Shown: piece after piece, positions 1 through 8,509 of the stretch | Layout of the letters: each line of letters opens with the position of its first letter | How positions within the stretch are numbered: the stretch's first letter is position 1 | NCBI GenBank assembly: GCA_004556055.1 | Contig: SFIW01000037.1 | Span: forward strand, 1 to 22,909 | Reading direction: 5' to 3' | Length of the DNA: 22,909 nucleotides | Origin: Planctomycetaceae bacterium | GTDB taxonomy: Bacteria > Planctomycetota > Planctomycetia > Pirellulales > Thermoguttaceae | Notes under the pieces: generated by a model | What the model was told of the DNA's origin: nothing | Seen by the model: only the letters and a program-made list of their open reading frames with translations | The model's database searches: none | Position numbers and translations under genes: made by a program

Positions 1-205
1 GGCGGTAACGAAAGAGGTTCCGATCACGGAACCGAGCGACGAACCTGGCGCGGCGGAGAAGCTGCTGGGCGTCACGCGCGAAGTTGCGACGGTCTACAAT
101 AATCCGAACACCTCCGGTCTCACCGCAGTAATTAAAGACGGCGAGACAAACGTTATCGAATTGAACGTCGGCGAAAAAGTCGAAGAAGAAGGCGCCGCCC
201 TCTAA
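1..205 (+). CDS. 3' end of an unidentified protein (partial)
   Basis: The frame starting at base 2 is open from the window edge to a TAA at 203-205 and gives about 67 C-terminal residues. The tail is acidic and hydrophilic and ends KVEEEGAAL. A short stretch (VYNNPNTSGLTAVIKDGETN) could be a beta-rich segment, but I do not recognise the family. The gene starts outside the window. It is read on the plus strand, towards the cytochrome c gene that follows, and the two are separated by a strong bidirectional terminator, which supports this stop as a true gene end. No function can be assigned. Confidence 0.6.
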   Translation, partial: AVTKEVPITEPSDEPGAAEKLLGVTREVATVYNNPNTSGLTAVIKDGETNVIELNVGEKVEEEGAAL

Positions 206-283
206 GGGGCTTGGGGATTCCGTATGTCGACGAATCCCGCTCCCCCGCGCCTTTGATAGTCGAGAGTTCCTTTTCATCCAATA

Positions 284-324
284 AAAAAGTCGTTCCAACT
301 CACTGTGAATTGGAACGACTTTTT
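284..324. terminator. Bidirectional rho-independent terminator
   Basis: A perfect 15-bp inverted repeat (284-298 pairs with 310-324) has an 11-nt loop. The arms begin with an A run and end with a T run (continuing to 330), so a U tract follows the stem in either direction. It lies between two convergent genes, the plus-strand gene ending at 205 and the minus-strand gene ending at 342, and probably ends both transcripts. Confidence 0.88.
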
Positions 325-341
325 CTTTTTATCAGAGTTCG

Positions 342-3300
342 TTATTTCTTAGCCCGCGCGATTTTGAGTTTCTCGAAGTAATAGCGCGCGGACGCGACGA
401 GGCACCAGACGATATTGATCGCCAACAGCGCGTAGAGGACGGCGACCTTATTCGATTCGCCGCCGGTATACGCGTGACGTCCGCCGCCTCCCATTATGAA
501 GCTGAGTCCGTACCACGTCATGATGATGGCGAACGCGCCGACGGTCGCGCCGATCGCAAGAACGAAGCGGCTTCGTCCGCTGAGACGGTGCGCGTGGAGA
601 ACGACGAGATAGACGAGGAGGGTGACGAGGGCCCACACTTCTTTCGGATCCCAGCTCCAGAATCGTCCCCAACTGAAGTCCGCCCAACGCGCACCCAAGA
701 TGATTCCGACCGTCAGGAAGAGGACTGCGCTGCGAAGCATCGTCGCGATCATCGGGGAGATGCGAACGCTGTAGCTCGGCTCTTCAAAGCGACCGTCGCG
801 TCCATACCGTCCAAAGGCGTATTGCCAGAGCGCGGAGAGGGAGACGAACCACGCGATGGCGCCGAGCGCGTAACTGACGATGATCGCAAGGACGTGGATC
901 GTGAGCCAGAAATTGCTGCGTAAGACGGCGACGAGGGGACGAATATTCGGGTTGAATTCGACTGAGTTGAAGTATGCCGCCGCCGCGACGAGGGTCGCGA
1001 CGAGCGCGCTCGCCGTCAAAAGGGGCGCTCTTTCGGAAACGCGCGCCGATTCTTCTCCCGTCCAAAGATTTGTGCGGAAGAAGAGTGCGGTAAGCGTTGC
1101 GGAGAAGATACGCGGAACGCACCACACGACGAAGAGGAAGACTCCGAAGACCGCCGCCGCGTCGAGAATACCCTGCATCGTGACCGCGTCGACGAGCGCA
1201 AGACGAATTGCTTCAACGACGCCTTGACTCAAATCGTGTTCGCGAAGCCAGAGACGAACCCCTAACGCGCAGAGCCACGCCGTTGGAACGACGCGCGTCG
1301 TCAGCGCGAAGAGACGATACGCCCTACTTGTCGCGTTCGTCGCGCGCGAGAAGGAGCCCGCGCGCCATGCCGCAAGATACGGTTCTTTCCACATCGGCGC
1401 AAGCACGAACCCAATCGCGATCGTCGCGATCAAAAGCGCTAGCAAAACGACCGTTTCAAACATATTCGCAACTGGCGCCCAGCCCGTAATGTACGCGCGG
1501 ATCGCGCACCCGCACGTCGCGACTCCGCATCCGACCAAGAGCGCGACGAATCCAAGCGCGAACAAAACCTTTTGGACTTTGCCCGACTCTCCCTCCTTCT
1601 TTGCTCCGAAGAGCCCCGCGATATGCGCAAGAAGAAAGAGGATTGACGCGATAAGGCACGCGACCCAGTTCCAATAGAAGGCGTTGAAGTCGTAATAGAG
1701 GAGCTCCGCGTTGAGGATCTTCTGTCGAGGATAACAAGTCTTTGCGAGATAAGCGTTCGCGGCGTCGCGGTCGGAGGCGTTTTGTGCAAGTTCCGCGCGG
1801 AGCGGTTCGACGCGATCGAAAATCGCTCGAACTTCATAAGCGAATCTAGCGAGCGCCTCGTTGAAGCATTGAATTCGATCGGGCGCCTGCGCGTCGCGGA
1901 ACGCTGTTACCGCGTCGATGAAGGCGTCGACTTCCGGACGCGCCGTTCGTTGCGATTCTCGCGTCTTTTTAAGCGCGTCGATCGTCAGTTCAAATGGGGA
2001 AATTTCACCCGCGCGAAGGGAGGGCGCCTCCGCCTTGTCGTCTATCTTTGCCGTCGGATCGACAAAACGCGCGTAGAGTTCGTCCGCCCCCCACAAATGC
2101 GTCTGCAACGAGACCCAGGGAACGATCGTCGCTTCCCCCGTCCTCATGGCGCGTTTGCTCACGAGAGGCGTAATATTGAGGCTCTTAGGCTCGTCCGTCG
2201 TGAGCGCGAGACTTGCGTCTTCGAGCGCGTCGACGATTTCGCCGAGCGCTGAGACGGCGCGTTCGAGTTCCTGACGGTATTCGAGGGAGAAGGTTTCTTC
2301 GCGCATGATCGCGTCGCGATGTTCGCGCAGTTCCTTGAGCGCGTCGCTCGCCTGAACGAGAAGTTCGTTAAAGAGACGTCCTCCCGTCGCAAGGGGATAC
2401 CTTTTGTAGACGTCCCCGAGAAGCGCGACTTTTCGCGCGAGCGCAAGCGTATCCTGATCGGGATTGTCGGCGAGCTCGACGCGTTTTCGGAGGAGATGAT
2501 CTTTGTCGTTGAGGGGAGACGTCTTGCGGAGCGCGCGTTTTTCGCGCGAAAGAAGCGCTTCGAGATTCGACGCCGCGTTTTCCAAACGGCTCATCGGACT
2601 GGCCGCCATGCTCTGCATACCGACGCCCATATGTCCGGAAGGCATGCTTCCGTAGAGAATGGAGTTGAGACGCATCGTCGGGCGCGACGATCGGCTTTGC
2701 GTCGGGACGAAGACGAAGGAGCGCCATGCGTCGACGTCGCGCCGCGCCTTTTCCAGCGCTTTCACGACCTTGGCGTCGGCGTGCGGATTCGCGAGATAGA
2801 TTTCGGCGCGGGTCTTATCCGTGCCGGGCATGAGTTCGTCGATATCGCTTGGGGAGAGTCGACGGTTCGCCATGAGGATCGCGCCCTCGTCGCGTTTGAG
2901 GACTTCGCGCGCGACGAGTCCGTCTTTATCCGCGATGAAGGGAACGTATTCCCAGAGCTCCGGTTCGGCGAGCTGCATAAAGAGGAGAGCGGACGGCTCC
3001 GCCTTCATTATTCCGCCGGGGAAGAGAGCGCGCAGACGCGCGGCAAGTTCTTTTTGGCGCGCGACCGCTTCCGCGCAGACCGTCGCGTACCATTCCTTTT
3101 GACGCTCAAGCGTTTTTTCATCCGCGTCCGCGCCTTCTCCGACGTCGGCGAGGAATTCCTCAAGGCTCGGGAAGTTGTAGGGCGCGTCGGATTCTAGTTG
3201 ATCGACGATCGTCGACGGAAGCGCGAGAATCGGGTCGAAATCTCCCGTCAGATCGTTGACGAAGACGCGCGCGTAACCGTAGAGGGGAAGACGACGTCCG

Positions 3301-6300
3301 CCGTCGTAGACGGGAAGGCTCTTCCACGGGGTCCAGTCGATCTTATCGGCGGGAACGTCGATCGTTTGCGCCGTCTTGAAGCGCTCGTAGTTCACGGACG
3401 CGTCGCCGTAATTCGCGGTGAGTCTAACCGCCGCGAAGACTAGCGCAAACGCGACCAGGAAGAAGAGAAGAACGCGACGATACGCGAGTCTTTGGGGACG
3501 ATTTTGAGGCGCTTGGGGCGTTTTTTCTTCGCGCATGGATTCGTCAATTCGGTCTTGGGCGTCGGCGACGGGCGTTTCATCTGCGGAAGAATCGCGCCGC
3601 CCTTTGCGTTTATTGTAGATGAGGAGCGCGGTTCCCCAGACGAGGAAGAGCGAAGCGAGGTATTTAAGTCCGCGACCGGGGTCGTCGTTAAGGGAGAGAA
3701 TCGTGTAATAGATCGCGTCGCGCGGCGAGTCTTCGCCGGGGAGAATTTTTCCCTGGACGACGGAGTCGAATTCCTTGTCGCCGGGCTTATAGGGGCCTCG
3801 GAAGGAATCTTGATAGGCCCAGAAGACGCGATCGGAGCCGGGCGCTTTGAGAACGCCGGGACGATTCATCTGGATGAGCGTGTCGCGTTCGGGATTCTCC
3901 GCGACTGCTTGCGCCTGTTCTTCAGGGGAGAGTCCGACGGGAAGGATTCGCGTGAGGCTCGAGAAGGAGGCGGGGGTCGAGGAGCCCGGTTCGTAGACGG
4001 GCGTAAACTTCTTAACGTAGATCGCGACGCCGAGATCGATCTCTTTATCGGAGAGTCGGATTTGGGCGCGACGTTTCGACGAGGCGATCGTCTTGACGAG
4101 GGTGGAAATTTGATCCTTGTCGACGCTTTCGAGAGGAATCGTCTGGAGCCAGAAGGTTTCGCATGCGTCGTCGAGAGTGACCCGCAGTTTGAGGCGACCG
4201 TAGAATTCGTTCGCCTTTTCCTTATCGAAGAGGGTGGGCAGGAGACGTGCGCCGAGAACGTCTTGGAGGGGGCAGGCGTCGAGTTTGAAGGAGACGGGGA
4301 GCGCGCCGACGGTCGACGTCGCGTTGGGGAGTTGAACGGCGTTCGCGACGAGTAATTCGGAGTTCTCCGCGCTTGGCGTCGTTTGCAGTTCCCCCGTCGC
4401 GTAGACGCGCGTTCCAGAGGAATAACGATACGCGACGCGTCCCGACGGAGACTGCATGACGTCAAGTCGCGCGGCGTTGAGGTTGGCGTTCCACTTTCGT
4501 CCGTAAATCGTTTCTTCGTCGACGTCGACTTCGCGCCAAAGCGAAGCGAAAACGCGCCCAGATTCCGGGTAGCGATTGCGTTCCGGAAGCTCCGTATACA
4601 CGAAGGTTTCGAGAGACTCGCCTTGCGGCGTCTCGAATAAGACGCGAGCGGACCATCCGTAGAGCTCGTCGACTCCCTGCGCTTGAGTCGGAACAGTTTC
4701 GTAATTTAGGACGCGCCATCCGGAGTCGCCAAGGCTTAATTCGTCGCGAAGGGTCTGGATTTGCTCTTCGCGGCGCGTCGTGTCGTCGAGCATCTTTTCG
4801 AGGGTTTCGCAAAACTGCGCCGAAGTGGGAATCGTCGTTTCGAGTTGACTCCACGTCATTGCGAGGTAGTTCTGAGTTCTCTTTTTCGAATAGGCTTCCG
4901 ACGCCTTCTTGTATTCGTCGTGACCGGAGAAGGGCTCCGCGTCCGGATCCGTCGCGGCGTCCGCGCGTTTCACGAGCGCGTCGCTGAGCGCGGAAAGTTC
5001 GTCGTTGAGCGCAACGAGGGATTCGCGCGTGACCGTTTGACACGGCTTGAGGCGCTTCGCCTTCGCGTCGAGCGCGTTCTCTTGGGAATACTGAACGTCG
5101 ACCGCGCTAACGCTCAACGAGACAGGTTCGCCGTTTTCTTCGGTCGGCTCTTGCTGAACGGGTTCGCCGTTTTCTTCGGTCGGCTCTTGCTGAACGGATT
5201 CGCCGTTTTCTTCGGTCGGCTCTTGCTGAACGGGTTCGCCGTTTTCTTCGGTCGGCTCTTGCTGAACTGATTCGCCGTTTTCTTCGGTCGGCTCTTGTTG
5301 AACTGATTCGCCGTTTTCTTCGGTCGGCTCTTGCTGAACGGGTTCGCCGTTTCCTTCGGTCGGCTCTTGCTGAACGGGTTCGCCGTTTCCTTCGGTCGGC
5401 TCTTGCTGAACGGGTTCGCCGTTTTCTTCGGTCGGTTCTTGCTGAACTGATTCGCCGTTTTCTTCGGTCGTCTCTTGCTGAACGGGTTCGCCGTTTTCTT
5501 CGGTCGGCTCTTGTTGAACGGGTTCGCCGTTTCCTTCGGTCGGCTCTTGTTGAACGGGCGCGACCGGTTCGGGGGCGTTTTGAATATATTCGCGTTCGGT
5601 CGCTAATCGGCGTTCGATCTCTTCGCGCTGTGTTTGTAGCGTTAGGAGTTGTCCTTCAAGATCGCCGTACTGAGAGAGGCGCTCGAGTGACTCGACGGGG
5701 AGGGAGTATTGTTGCGAGTCAAGGGAGAGAATGAGGCGATTTGTTTCGCCTCTTTGCGGGACGAGTTGAAGGAAAGCGTCGAGTTCGGCGTCAGAATCGG
5801 CGACGATATAGGTGAATCGTATTCCTTCGTCGAGAGTCGCGCGTTGAGATTTTTGAGTCGTAGCGAGAGGATCTCCGCCGAGGAAAGAACCTGAGAAGGG
5901 GAAGGTGACGAGAAGGGGGAGATCGCGCGTATTTCCATCGGCGTCGCGCGTCTGAATCGTCCCTTTGAGATCCTGAACGGGGGCGTAATCGGCGTTGACG
6001 GCGTATTCCAGGGCTTCGATCTTGAGTCCTTCTTTGTCGTACAAGACGCCGGGCTTATTGCGTTTGCCCAGTAGCGCGGCGCGGTATGCGAAACGCTGAC
6101 TTAGCGCGGAGGCTTTTTTGCCGAGACGGTTAAAGAATTTCTTTTCCCCTTTCTGGTCGAGAATCGGTTTGGCAACTTCTTCTTCCCATCGTTCGATAGA
6201 TTCGAAGTTTCGCCAGTTCATCGGGCCGCCTGCGAATGGTAGATCGATATTTGTAACGGCGCTTGGATCGTCGATAGAATTTAGGGCGATTTCGATCGAC

Positions 6301-6725
6301 CGTGAGTCGACGTCGACCGCCTTTTCCGCCGCCGTTCCTTCGGGAATGACGACGCGGGCTTTGGAACTTTTATTAGCGGTGACGAGGCATCCAATCGCGA
6401 GCAAAACGACGGCTAAGTGCGCGAGAAAGAAGGGAAAGAGGAGCGCCGAGACGCGTTTTTTTCCTGCGGCGCGCTGGAAGATTCTCGGAACGCGAATGAT
6501 CGCGGAGCAGACGATGTTGACGCATAGCGCGGCGACAAGGAGATAGAACCATGGAGAGGCGTAGACGATGAATTGAGCGGCGGGCGTCCCCATGTCGCGT
6601 TCTAGGAAGGTCGCCCAACTCATGACGACAGCCAGGGCGATCATGAGGACTATTCCTAGCGTGATGGCGCCGCAAAAGCGCAGAATGGGAAGAAAAGCGC
6701 GAAACGCGTTGTTAGGGGACGACAT
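342..6725 (-). CDS. Giant ResB-CcsA (CcsBA-type) cytochrome c maturation protein
   Basis: This 2127-residue membrane protein fuses the two parts of the system II cytochrome c synthetase, which moves haem across the membrane and attaches it to apocytochrome c. The N-terminus has ResB-like membrane segments near residues 13-40, 50-80 and 93-117, then a long exported region, then a segment near 1018-1038. A further segment near 1080-1100 leads into a second exported region. The C-terminal CcsA part (about 1680-2127) carries the tryptophan-rich haem motif WGRFWSWDPKEVW at 2019-2031, with candidate haem-ligand histidines H1944 and H2084 on either side and H2044/H2046 in a membrane helix. Known CcsBA fusions are roughly 900-1100 residues, so this one is about twice as long; the excess lies in the two exported regions and a 12 x 12-residue repeat (391-534). 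The start has a good AGGAG site. Assignment to system II is secure; the roles of the extra regions are unknown. Confidence 0.93.
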   Translation of the reverse strand: MSSPNNAFRAFLPILRFCGAITLGIVLMIALAVVMSWATFLERDMGTPAAQFIVYASPWFYLLVAALCVNIVCSAIIRVPRIFQRAAGKKRVSALLFPFFLAHLAVVLLAIGCLVTANKSSKARVVIPEGTAAEKAVDVDSRSIEIALNSIDDPSAVTNIDLPFAGGPMNWRNFESIERWEEEVAKPILDQKGEKKFFNRLGKKASALSQRFAYRAALLGKRNKPGVLYDKEGLKIEALEYAVNADYAPVQDLKGTIQTRDADGNTRDLPLLVTFPFSGSFLGGDPLATTQKSQRATLDEGIRFTYIVADSDAELDAFLQLVPQRGETNRLILSLDSQQYSLPVESLERLSQYGDLEGQLLTLQTQREEIERRLATEREYIQNAPEPVAPVQQEPTEGNGEPVQQEPTEENGEPVQQETTEENGESVQQEPTEENGEPVQQEPTEGNGEPVQQEPTEGNGEPVQQEPTEENGESVQQEPTEENGESVQQEPTEENGEPVQQEPTEENGESVQQEPTEENGEPVQQEPTEENGEPVSLSVSAVDVQYSQENALDAKAKRLKPCQTVTRESLVALNDELSALSDALVKRADAATDPDAEPFSGHDEYKKASEAYSKKRTQNYLAMTWSQLETTIPTSAQFCETLEKMLDDTTRREEQIQTLRDELSLGDSGWRVLNYETVPTQAQGVDELYGWSARVLFETPQGESLETFVYTELPERNRYPESGRVFASLWREVDVDEETIYGRKWNANLNAARLDVMQSPSGRVAYRYSSGTRVYATGELQTTPSAENSELLVANAVQLPNATSTVGALPVSFKLDACPLQDVLGARLLPTLFDKEKANEFYGRLKLRVTLDDACETFWLQTIPLESVDKDQISTLVKTIASSKRRAQIRLSDKEIDLGVAIYVKKFTPVYEPGSSTPASFSSLTRILPVGLSPEEQAQAVAENPERDTLIQMNRPGVLKAPGSDRVFWAYQDSFRGPYKPGDKEFDSVVQGKILPGEDSPRDAIYYTILSLNDDPGRGLKYLASLFLVWGTALLIYNKRKGRRDSSADETPVADAQDRIDESMREEKTPQAPQNRPQRLAYRRVLLFFLVAFALVFAAVRLTANYGDASVNYERFKTAQTIDVPADKIDWTPWKSLPVYDGGRRLPLYGYARVFVNDLTGDFDPILALPSTIVDQLESDAPYNFPSLEEFLADVGEGADADEKTLERQKEWYATVCAEAVARQKELAARLRALFPGGIMKAEPSALLFMQLAEPELWEYVPFIADKDGLVAREVLKRDEGAILMANRRLSPSDIDELMPGTDKTRAEIYLANPHADAKVVKALEKARRDVDAWRSFVFVPTQSRSSRPTMRLNSILYGSMPSGHMGVGMQSMAASPMSRLENAASNLEALLSREKRALRKTSPLNDKDHLLRKRVELADNPDQDTLALARKVALLGDVYKRYPLATGGRLFNELLVQASDALKELREHRDAIMREETFSLEYRQELERAVSALGEIVDALEDASLALTTDEPKSLNITPLVSKRAMRTGEATIVPWVSLQTHLWGADELYARFVDPTAKIDDKAEAPSLRAGEISPFELTIDALKKTRESQRTARPEVDAFIDAVTAFRDAQAPDRIQCFNEALARFAYEVRAIFDRVEPLRAELAQNASDRDAANAYLAKTCYPRQKILNAELLYYDFNAFYWNWVACLIASILFLLAHIAGLFGAKKEGESGKVQKVLFALGFVALLVGCGVATCGCAIRAYITGWAPVANMFETVVLLALLIATIAIGFVLAPMWKEPYLAAWRAGSFSRATNATSRAYRLFALTTRVVPTAWLCALGVRLWLREHDLSQGVVEAIRLALVDAVTMQGILDAAAVFGVFLFVVWCVPRIFSATLTALFFRTNLWTGEESARVSERAPLLTASALVATLVAAAAYFNSVEFNPNIRPLVAVLRSNFWLTIHVLAIIVSYALGAIAWFVSLSALWQYAFGRYGRDGRFEEPSYSVRISPMIATMLRSAVLFLTVGIILGARWADFSWGRFWSWDPKEVWALVTLLVYLVVLHAHRLSGRSRFVLAIGATVGAFAIIMTWYGLSFIMGGGGRHAYTGGESNKVAVLYALLAINIVWCLVASARYYFEKLKIARAKK
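5124..5555 (-). repeat. Twelve 36-bp tandem repeats inside the ResB-CcsA gene
   Basis: Twelve uninterrupted 36-bp units encode twelve copies of a 12-residue unit, (P/S)VQQEPTE(E/G)NGE, at residues 391-534. Variation is limited to a few sites: P or S at position 1, E or G at position 9, one T for P, and a few silent changes. The near-identity of the units suggests recent expansion by slippage or unequal recombination. The segment is acidic, rich in Gln, Glu and Pro, and probably an unstructured spacer in the exported loop of the ResB half. Every unit keeps the reading frame. Confidence 0.97.
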
Positions 6726-6731
6726 GGCGAA

Positions 6732-6736
6732 CTCCT
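6732..6736 (-). promoter_or_regulatory. Ribosome binding site of the ResB-CcsA gene
   Basis: AGGAG on the minus strand lies 6 nt before the ATG at 6725-6723 and fixes that start. Confidence 0.8.
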
Positions 6737-6760
6737 GCGCCGCTGGACGTCGTCGATCAT

Positions 6761-6824
6761 GCGTTAGTCGCCCAGAGAGCGCTTAGCGAGGTGATATGAC
6801 GCGCGTTTTAGGGACTAACGCGCG
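6761..6824 (-). promoter_or_regulatory. Possible structured leader of the ResB-CcsA gene
   Basis: Two pairings compete here. A local hairpin joins 6800-6807 to 6817-6824 (8 bp, CGCGCG core, extended past a 2-nt bulge). A longer-range one joins GCGTTAGTC (minus strand, 6821-6813) to GACTAACGC (minus strand, 6769-6761): nine perfect pairs plus two more past a bulge. Both use the same bases, so they exclude each other. The region lies between the candidate -10 at 6845-6850 and the start codon. No known riboswitch class was recognised. The structures are read from sequence; a regulatory role is inference. Confidence 0.3.
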
Positions 6825-6844
6825 AAGATGCTACGCGACATACT

Positions 6845-6850
6845 ATTTTA
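6845..6850 (-). promoter_or_regulatory. Candidate -10 box before the ResB-CcsA gene
   Basis: TAAAAT on the minus strand sits in the 12-mer GTAAAATAGTAT, which also occurs upstream of tRNA-Arg at 19333-19344. No good -35 box lies at the usual distance. Initiation here would give a leader of a little over 110 nt. Confidence 0.3.
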
Positions 6851-6855
6851 CGCCG

Positions 6856-7059
6856 TTAGATCGCAAAATAGAGAACGACGCCGACGAGCGTGAGAAAAAA
6901 ACAAAGCCAAAAAAAGTTCTTCAACGCGCTTGAGACGATGACCAAGGCGTTTTCGGACCGAGAGGCGGCATAGCAGAAGGAGAAGGCGAGCGCAAGAGGA
7001 AGCGCAAGCCAAATCTGCGGAAACGAGAGCAAACCGAAAGGGAGGGGCGCGTTAAACAC
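6856..7059 (-). CDS. Small two-helix membrane protein, function unknown
   Basis: This 67-residue protein begins at GTG, with GGAG 7-8 nt upstream. Two hydrophobic stretches (about residues 13-32 and 45-66) flank a short polar turn with the motif YAASRSEN. It lies between serS (ending 65 bp upstream) and the ResB-CcsA gene (starting 130 bp downstream), on the same strand. The sense of the hydrophobic pattern and the ribosome site favour a real gene over a chance reading frame. From memory, small membrane proteins with an A(T/S)R-E motif occur in other planctomycetes, but I cannot name a family. A supporting role in the membrane, perhaps with the cytochrome c assembly protein, is only a guess from position. 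Confidence 0.6.
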   Translation of the reverse strand: MFNAPLPFGLLSFPQIWLALPLALAFSFCYAASRSENALVIVSSALKNFFWLCFFLTLVGVVLYFAI

Positions 7060-7077
7060 GATGGAACTCCAAAGAAT

Positions 7078-7104
7078 CGCGCCGCGCGAAAAGGACGCGG
7101 CGCG
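7078..7104 (-). terminator. Possible weak terminator or attenuator hairpin after serS
   Basis: A 9-bp all-GC stem (7078-7086 with 7096-7104, 9-nt loop) lies just after the serS stop and before the small membrane protein. On the minus strand it is followed only by ATTCTTT, so it may slow rather than stop transcription. Confidence 0.35.
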
Positions 7105-7124
7105 GCGTGATTTCAGTTTTTAGT

Positions 7125-8408
7125 TCAGTTCTTCGGGAGAATACGTTCGAAGGGAACGTAAGGACGCAACGCCTTCGGGACGACGATTGTTCCGTCAGGT
7201 TGCTGACCCATTTCGAGAACGGCGAGGAGCGCGCGGCTAATCGCGACCGCCGTGCCGTTGAGGGTATGGAGGAAGTTCGTTCCCTTTTCGCCCTTGACCT
7301 TGAAACGCGCGTTCAAACGGCGCGCCTGGTAGTCCGTGCAGTTCGACGTGCTCGTGACTTCGCCGTACGCGTCGCGACCGGGCATCCACGCTTCGATATC
7401 GTATTTGCGATACGCGGGGCCGCCGAGGTCTCCCGTCGCCGTGTCGACGACTTGGTAGGGAATTTCGAGTTCGTCGAAGATTTCGCGCTCGATCCCGAGG
7501 AGCTCTTGATGGAACGCTTCGCTCTCTTCAGGACGGCAGAAGACGAACATTTCGACCTTGGAGAATTGGTGAACGCGATAGAGTCCGCGCGAGGCGCGAC
7601 CCGCGGCGCCCGCTTCAGTACGGAAGCAGTGGCTGACGCCGCAGAACTTCAGAGGGAGCTTCTCCGCGTCGATCGTCTCGTTGGCGAGAAGACCGCCGAG
7701 GGTGATCTCCGCCGTCGCGATAAGGCTCAGGTCGGAGTTTTCGATCGAATAGATCTGCGTTTCGTTGCCGCGCGGAATGTAACCGGTGCCTTGAAGGACG
7801 CTATTCTTCGCCAAGTCGGGGGTGATTGTCGGGACAAAGCCTTTTTGAACGAGTTTGTTCACGGCGAACTGTTCGAGCGCCAATTCCAACAAAACGGCTT
7901 CGTTCTTCAGGAAATAGAAGCCCGCGCCCGCGACGCGCGCTCCCCCTTCAAAGTCGATGAGATCGAGCTTTTCCGCGAGTTCGACGTGATCAAGGGGCTT
8001 GAATCCTTCGGGCCACTGCGGCAACGGAGTCTTTCCGTATGCGACGACCGTGTTCTTCGTGTCGTCGTCTCCGACGGGGCAATCCGGGTGCGCCATGTTC
8101 GGAATGGAGCGTTGAACGGCGTCGAGCTCCGTTTCGATTTCCTTGAGAATCTGCTGAACGCCGGCGAGCTTCTCGCGAACGAGACGTCCTTCTTCCTTCT
8201 TGGCTTCGCGTTCTTCAGGAGTCTTGCATTTGCCGATCGACTTGGAGACGACGTTCGCTTCTTGGTTGAGCGCTTCGACTTCGCGCTGCTTTTCACGACG
8301 GGAGTTTTCAAGCTCGACGAAACGATCAACGTCCGCGACGACGTTGCGATTTTTGCAGTTGAGTTTAACGGCTTCGACGTTTTCTAAAATGAATTTCCGG
8401 TCAAGCAT
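7125..8408 (-). CDS. serS: Seryl-tRNA synthetase
   Basis: This cytoplasmic class II aminoacyl-tRNA synthetase charges tRNA-Ser with serine using ATP. Its 427 residues match the usual bacterial length. Residues about 30-100 are rich in Lys and Glu and form the expected antiparallel coiled-coil arm that grips the long variable arm of tRNA-Ser. The catalytic core has motif 2 around R263 (FRTEAGAAG, then RVHQFSKVEMF) and motif 3 near R415 (GQQPDGTIVVPKALRPY). The ATG start has AGGA 8-10 nt upstream. The gene follows the TPR protein by 156 bp, a gap holding a candidate promoter and a 12-bp palindrome. Nothing essential appears missing. Confidence 0.97.
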   Translation of the reverse strand: MLDRKFILENVEAVKLNCKNRNVVADVDRFVELENSRREKQREVEALNQEANVVSKSIGKCKTPEEREAKKEEGRLVREKLAGVQQILKEIETELDAVQRSIPNMAHPDCPVGDDDTKNTVVAYGKTPLPQWPEGFKPLDHVELAEKLDLIDFEGGARVAGAGFYFLKNEAVLLELALEQFAVNKLVQKGFVPTITPDLAKNSVLQGTGYIPRGNETQIYSIENSDLSLIATAEITLGGLLANETIDAEKLPLKFCGVSHCFRTEAGAAGRASRGLYRVHQFSKVEMFVFCRPEESEAFHQELLGIEREIFDELEIPYQVVDTATGDLGGPAYRKYDIEAWMPGRDAYGEVTSTSNCTDYQARRLNARFKVKGEKGTNFLHTLNGTAVAISRALLAVLEMGQQPDGTIVVPKALRPYVPFERILPKN

Positions 8409-8480
8409 AGGGAATGTCCTGTAACGATATCGAACGCGCTTGCAATGCTCTGGACGCGCTCTTGGCGTGCTGCTGCGGCG

Positions 8481-8492
8481 GCGTCATGACGC
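8481..8492. promoter_or_regulatory. 12-bp palindrome in the serS leader (possible operator)
   Basis: GCGTCATGACGC is a perfect 12-bp palindrome. It lies just downstream of the candidate serS -10 box (8510-8515), roughly at +11 to +22, a common place for a repressor site. Alternatively it may form a small RNA hairpin. Confidence 0.25.
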
Positions 8493-8509
8493 GACGCTAC
8501 CGTCTTCTC

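Noticed and set aside
2319..4355. Long plus-strand frames (292 and 287 codons) opposite the ResB-CcsA gene
   Set aside because: They lie opposite a well-supported coding frame and have no signal, domain or ribosome site; GC-rich codons leave antisense frames open.
5124..5555. Regular 36-bp repeats resembling a CRISPR array
   Set aside because: The units are contiguous without spacers and code in frame for a 12-residue repeat.
7107..8387. 426-codon plus-strand frame opposite serS
   Set aside because: It is the antisense of a certain seryl-tRNA synthetase gene; its Arg/Asp/Phe-heavy product has no protein pattern.
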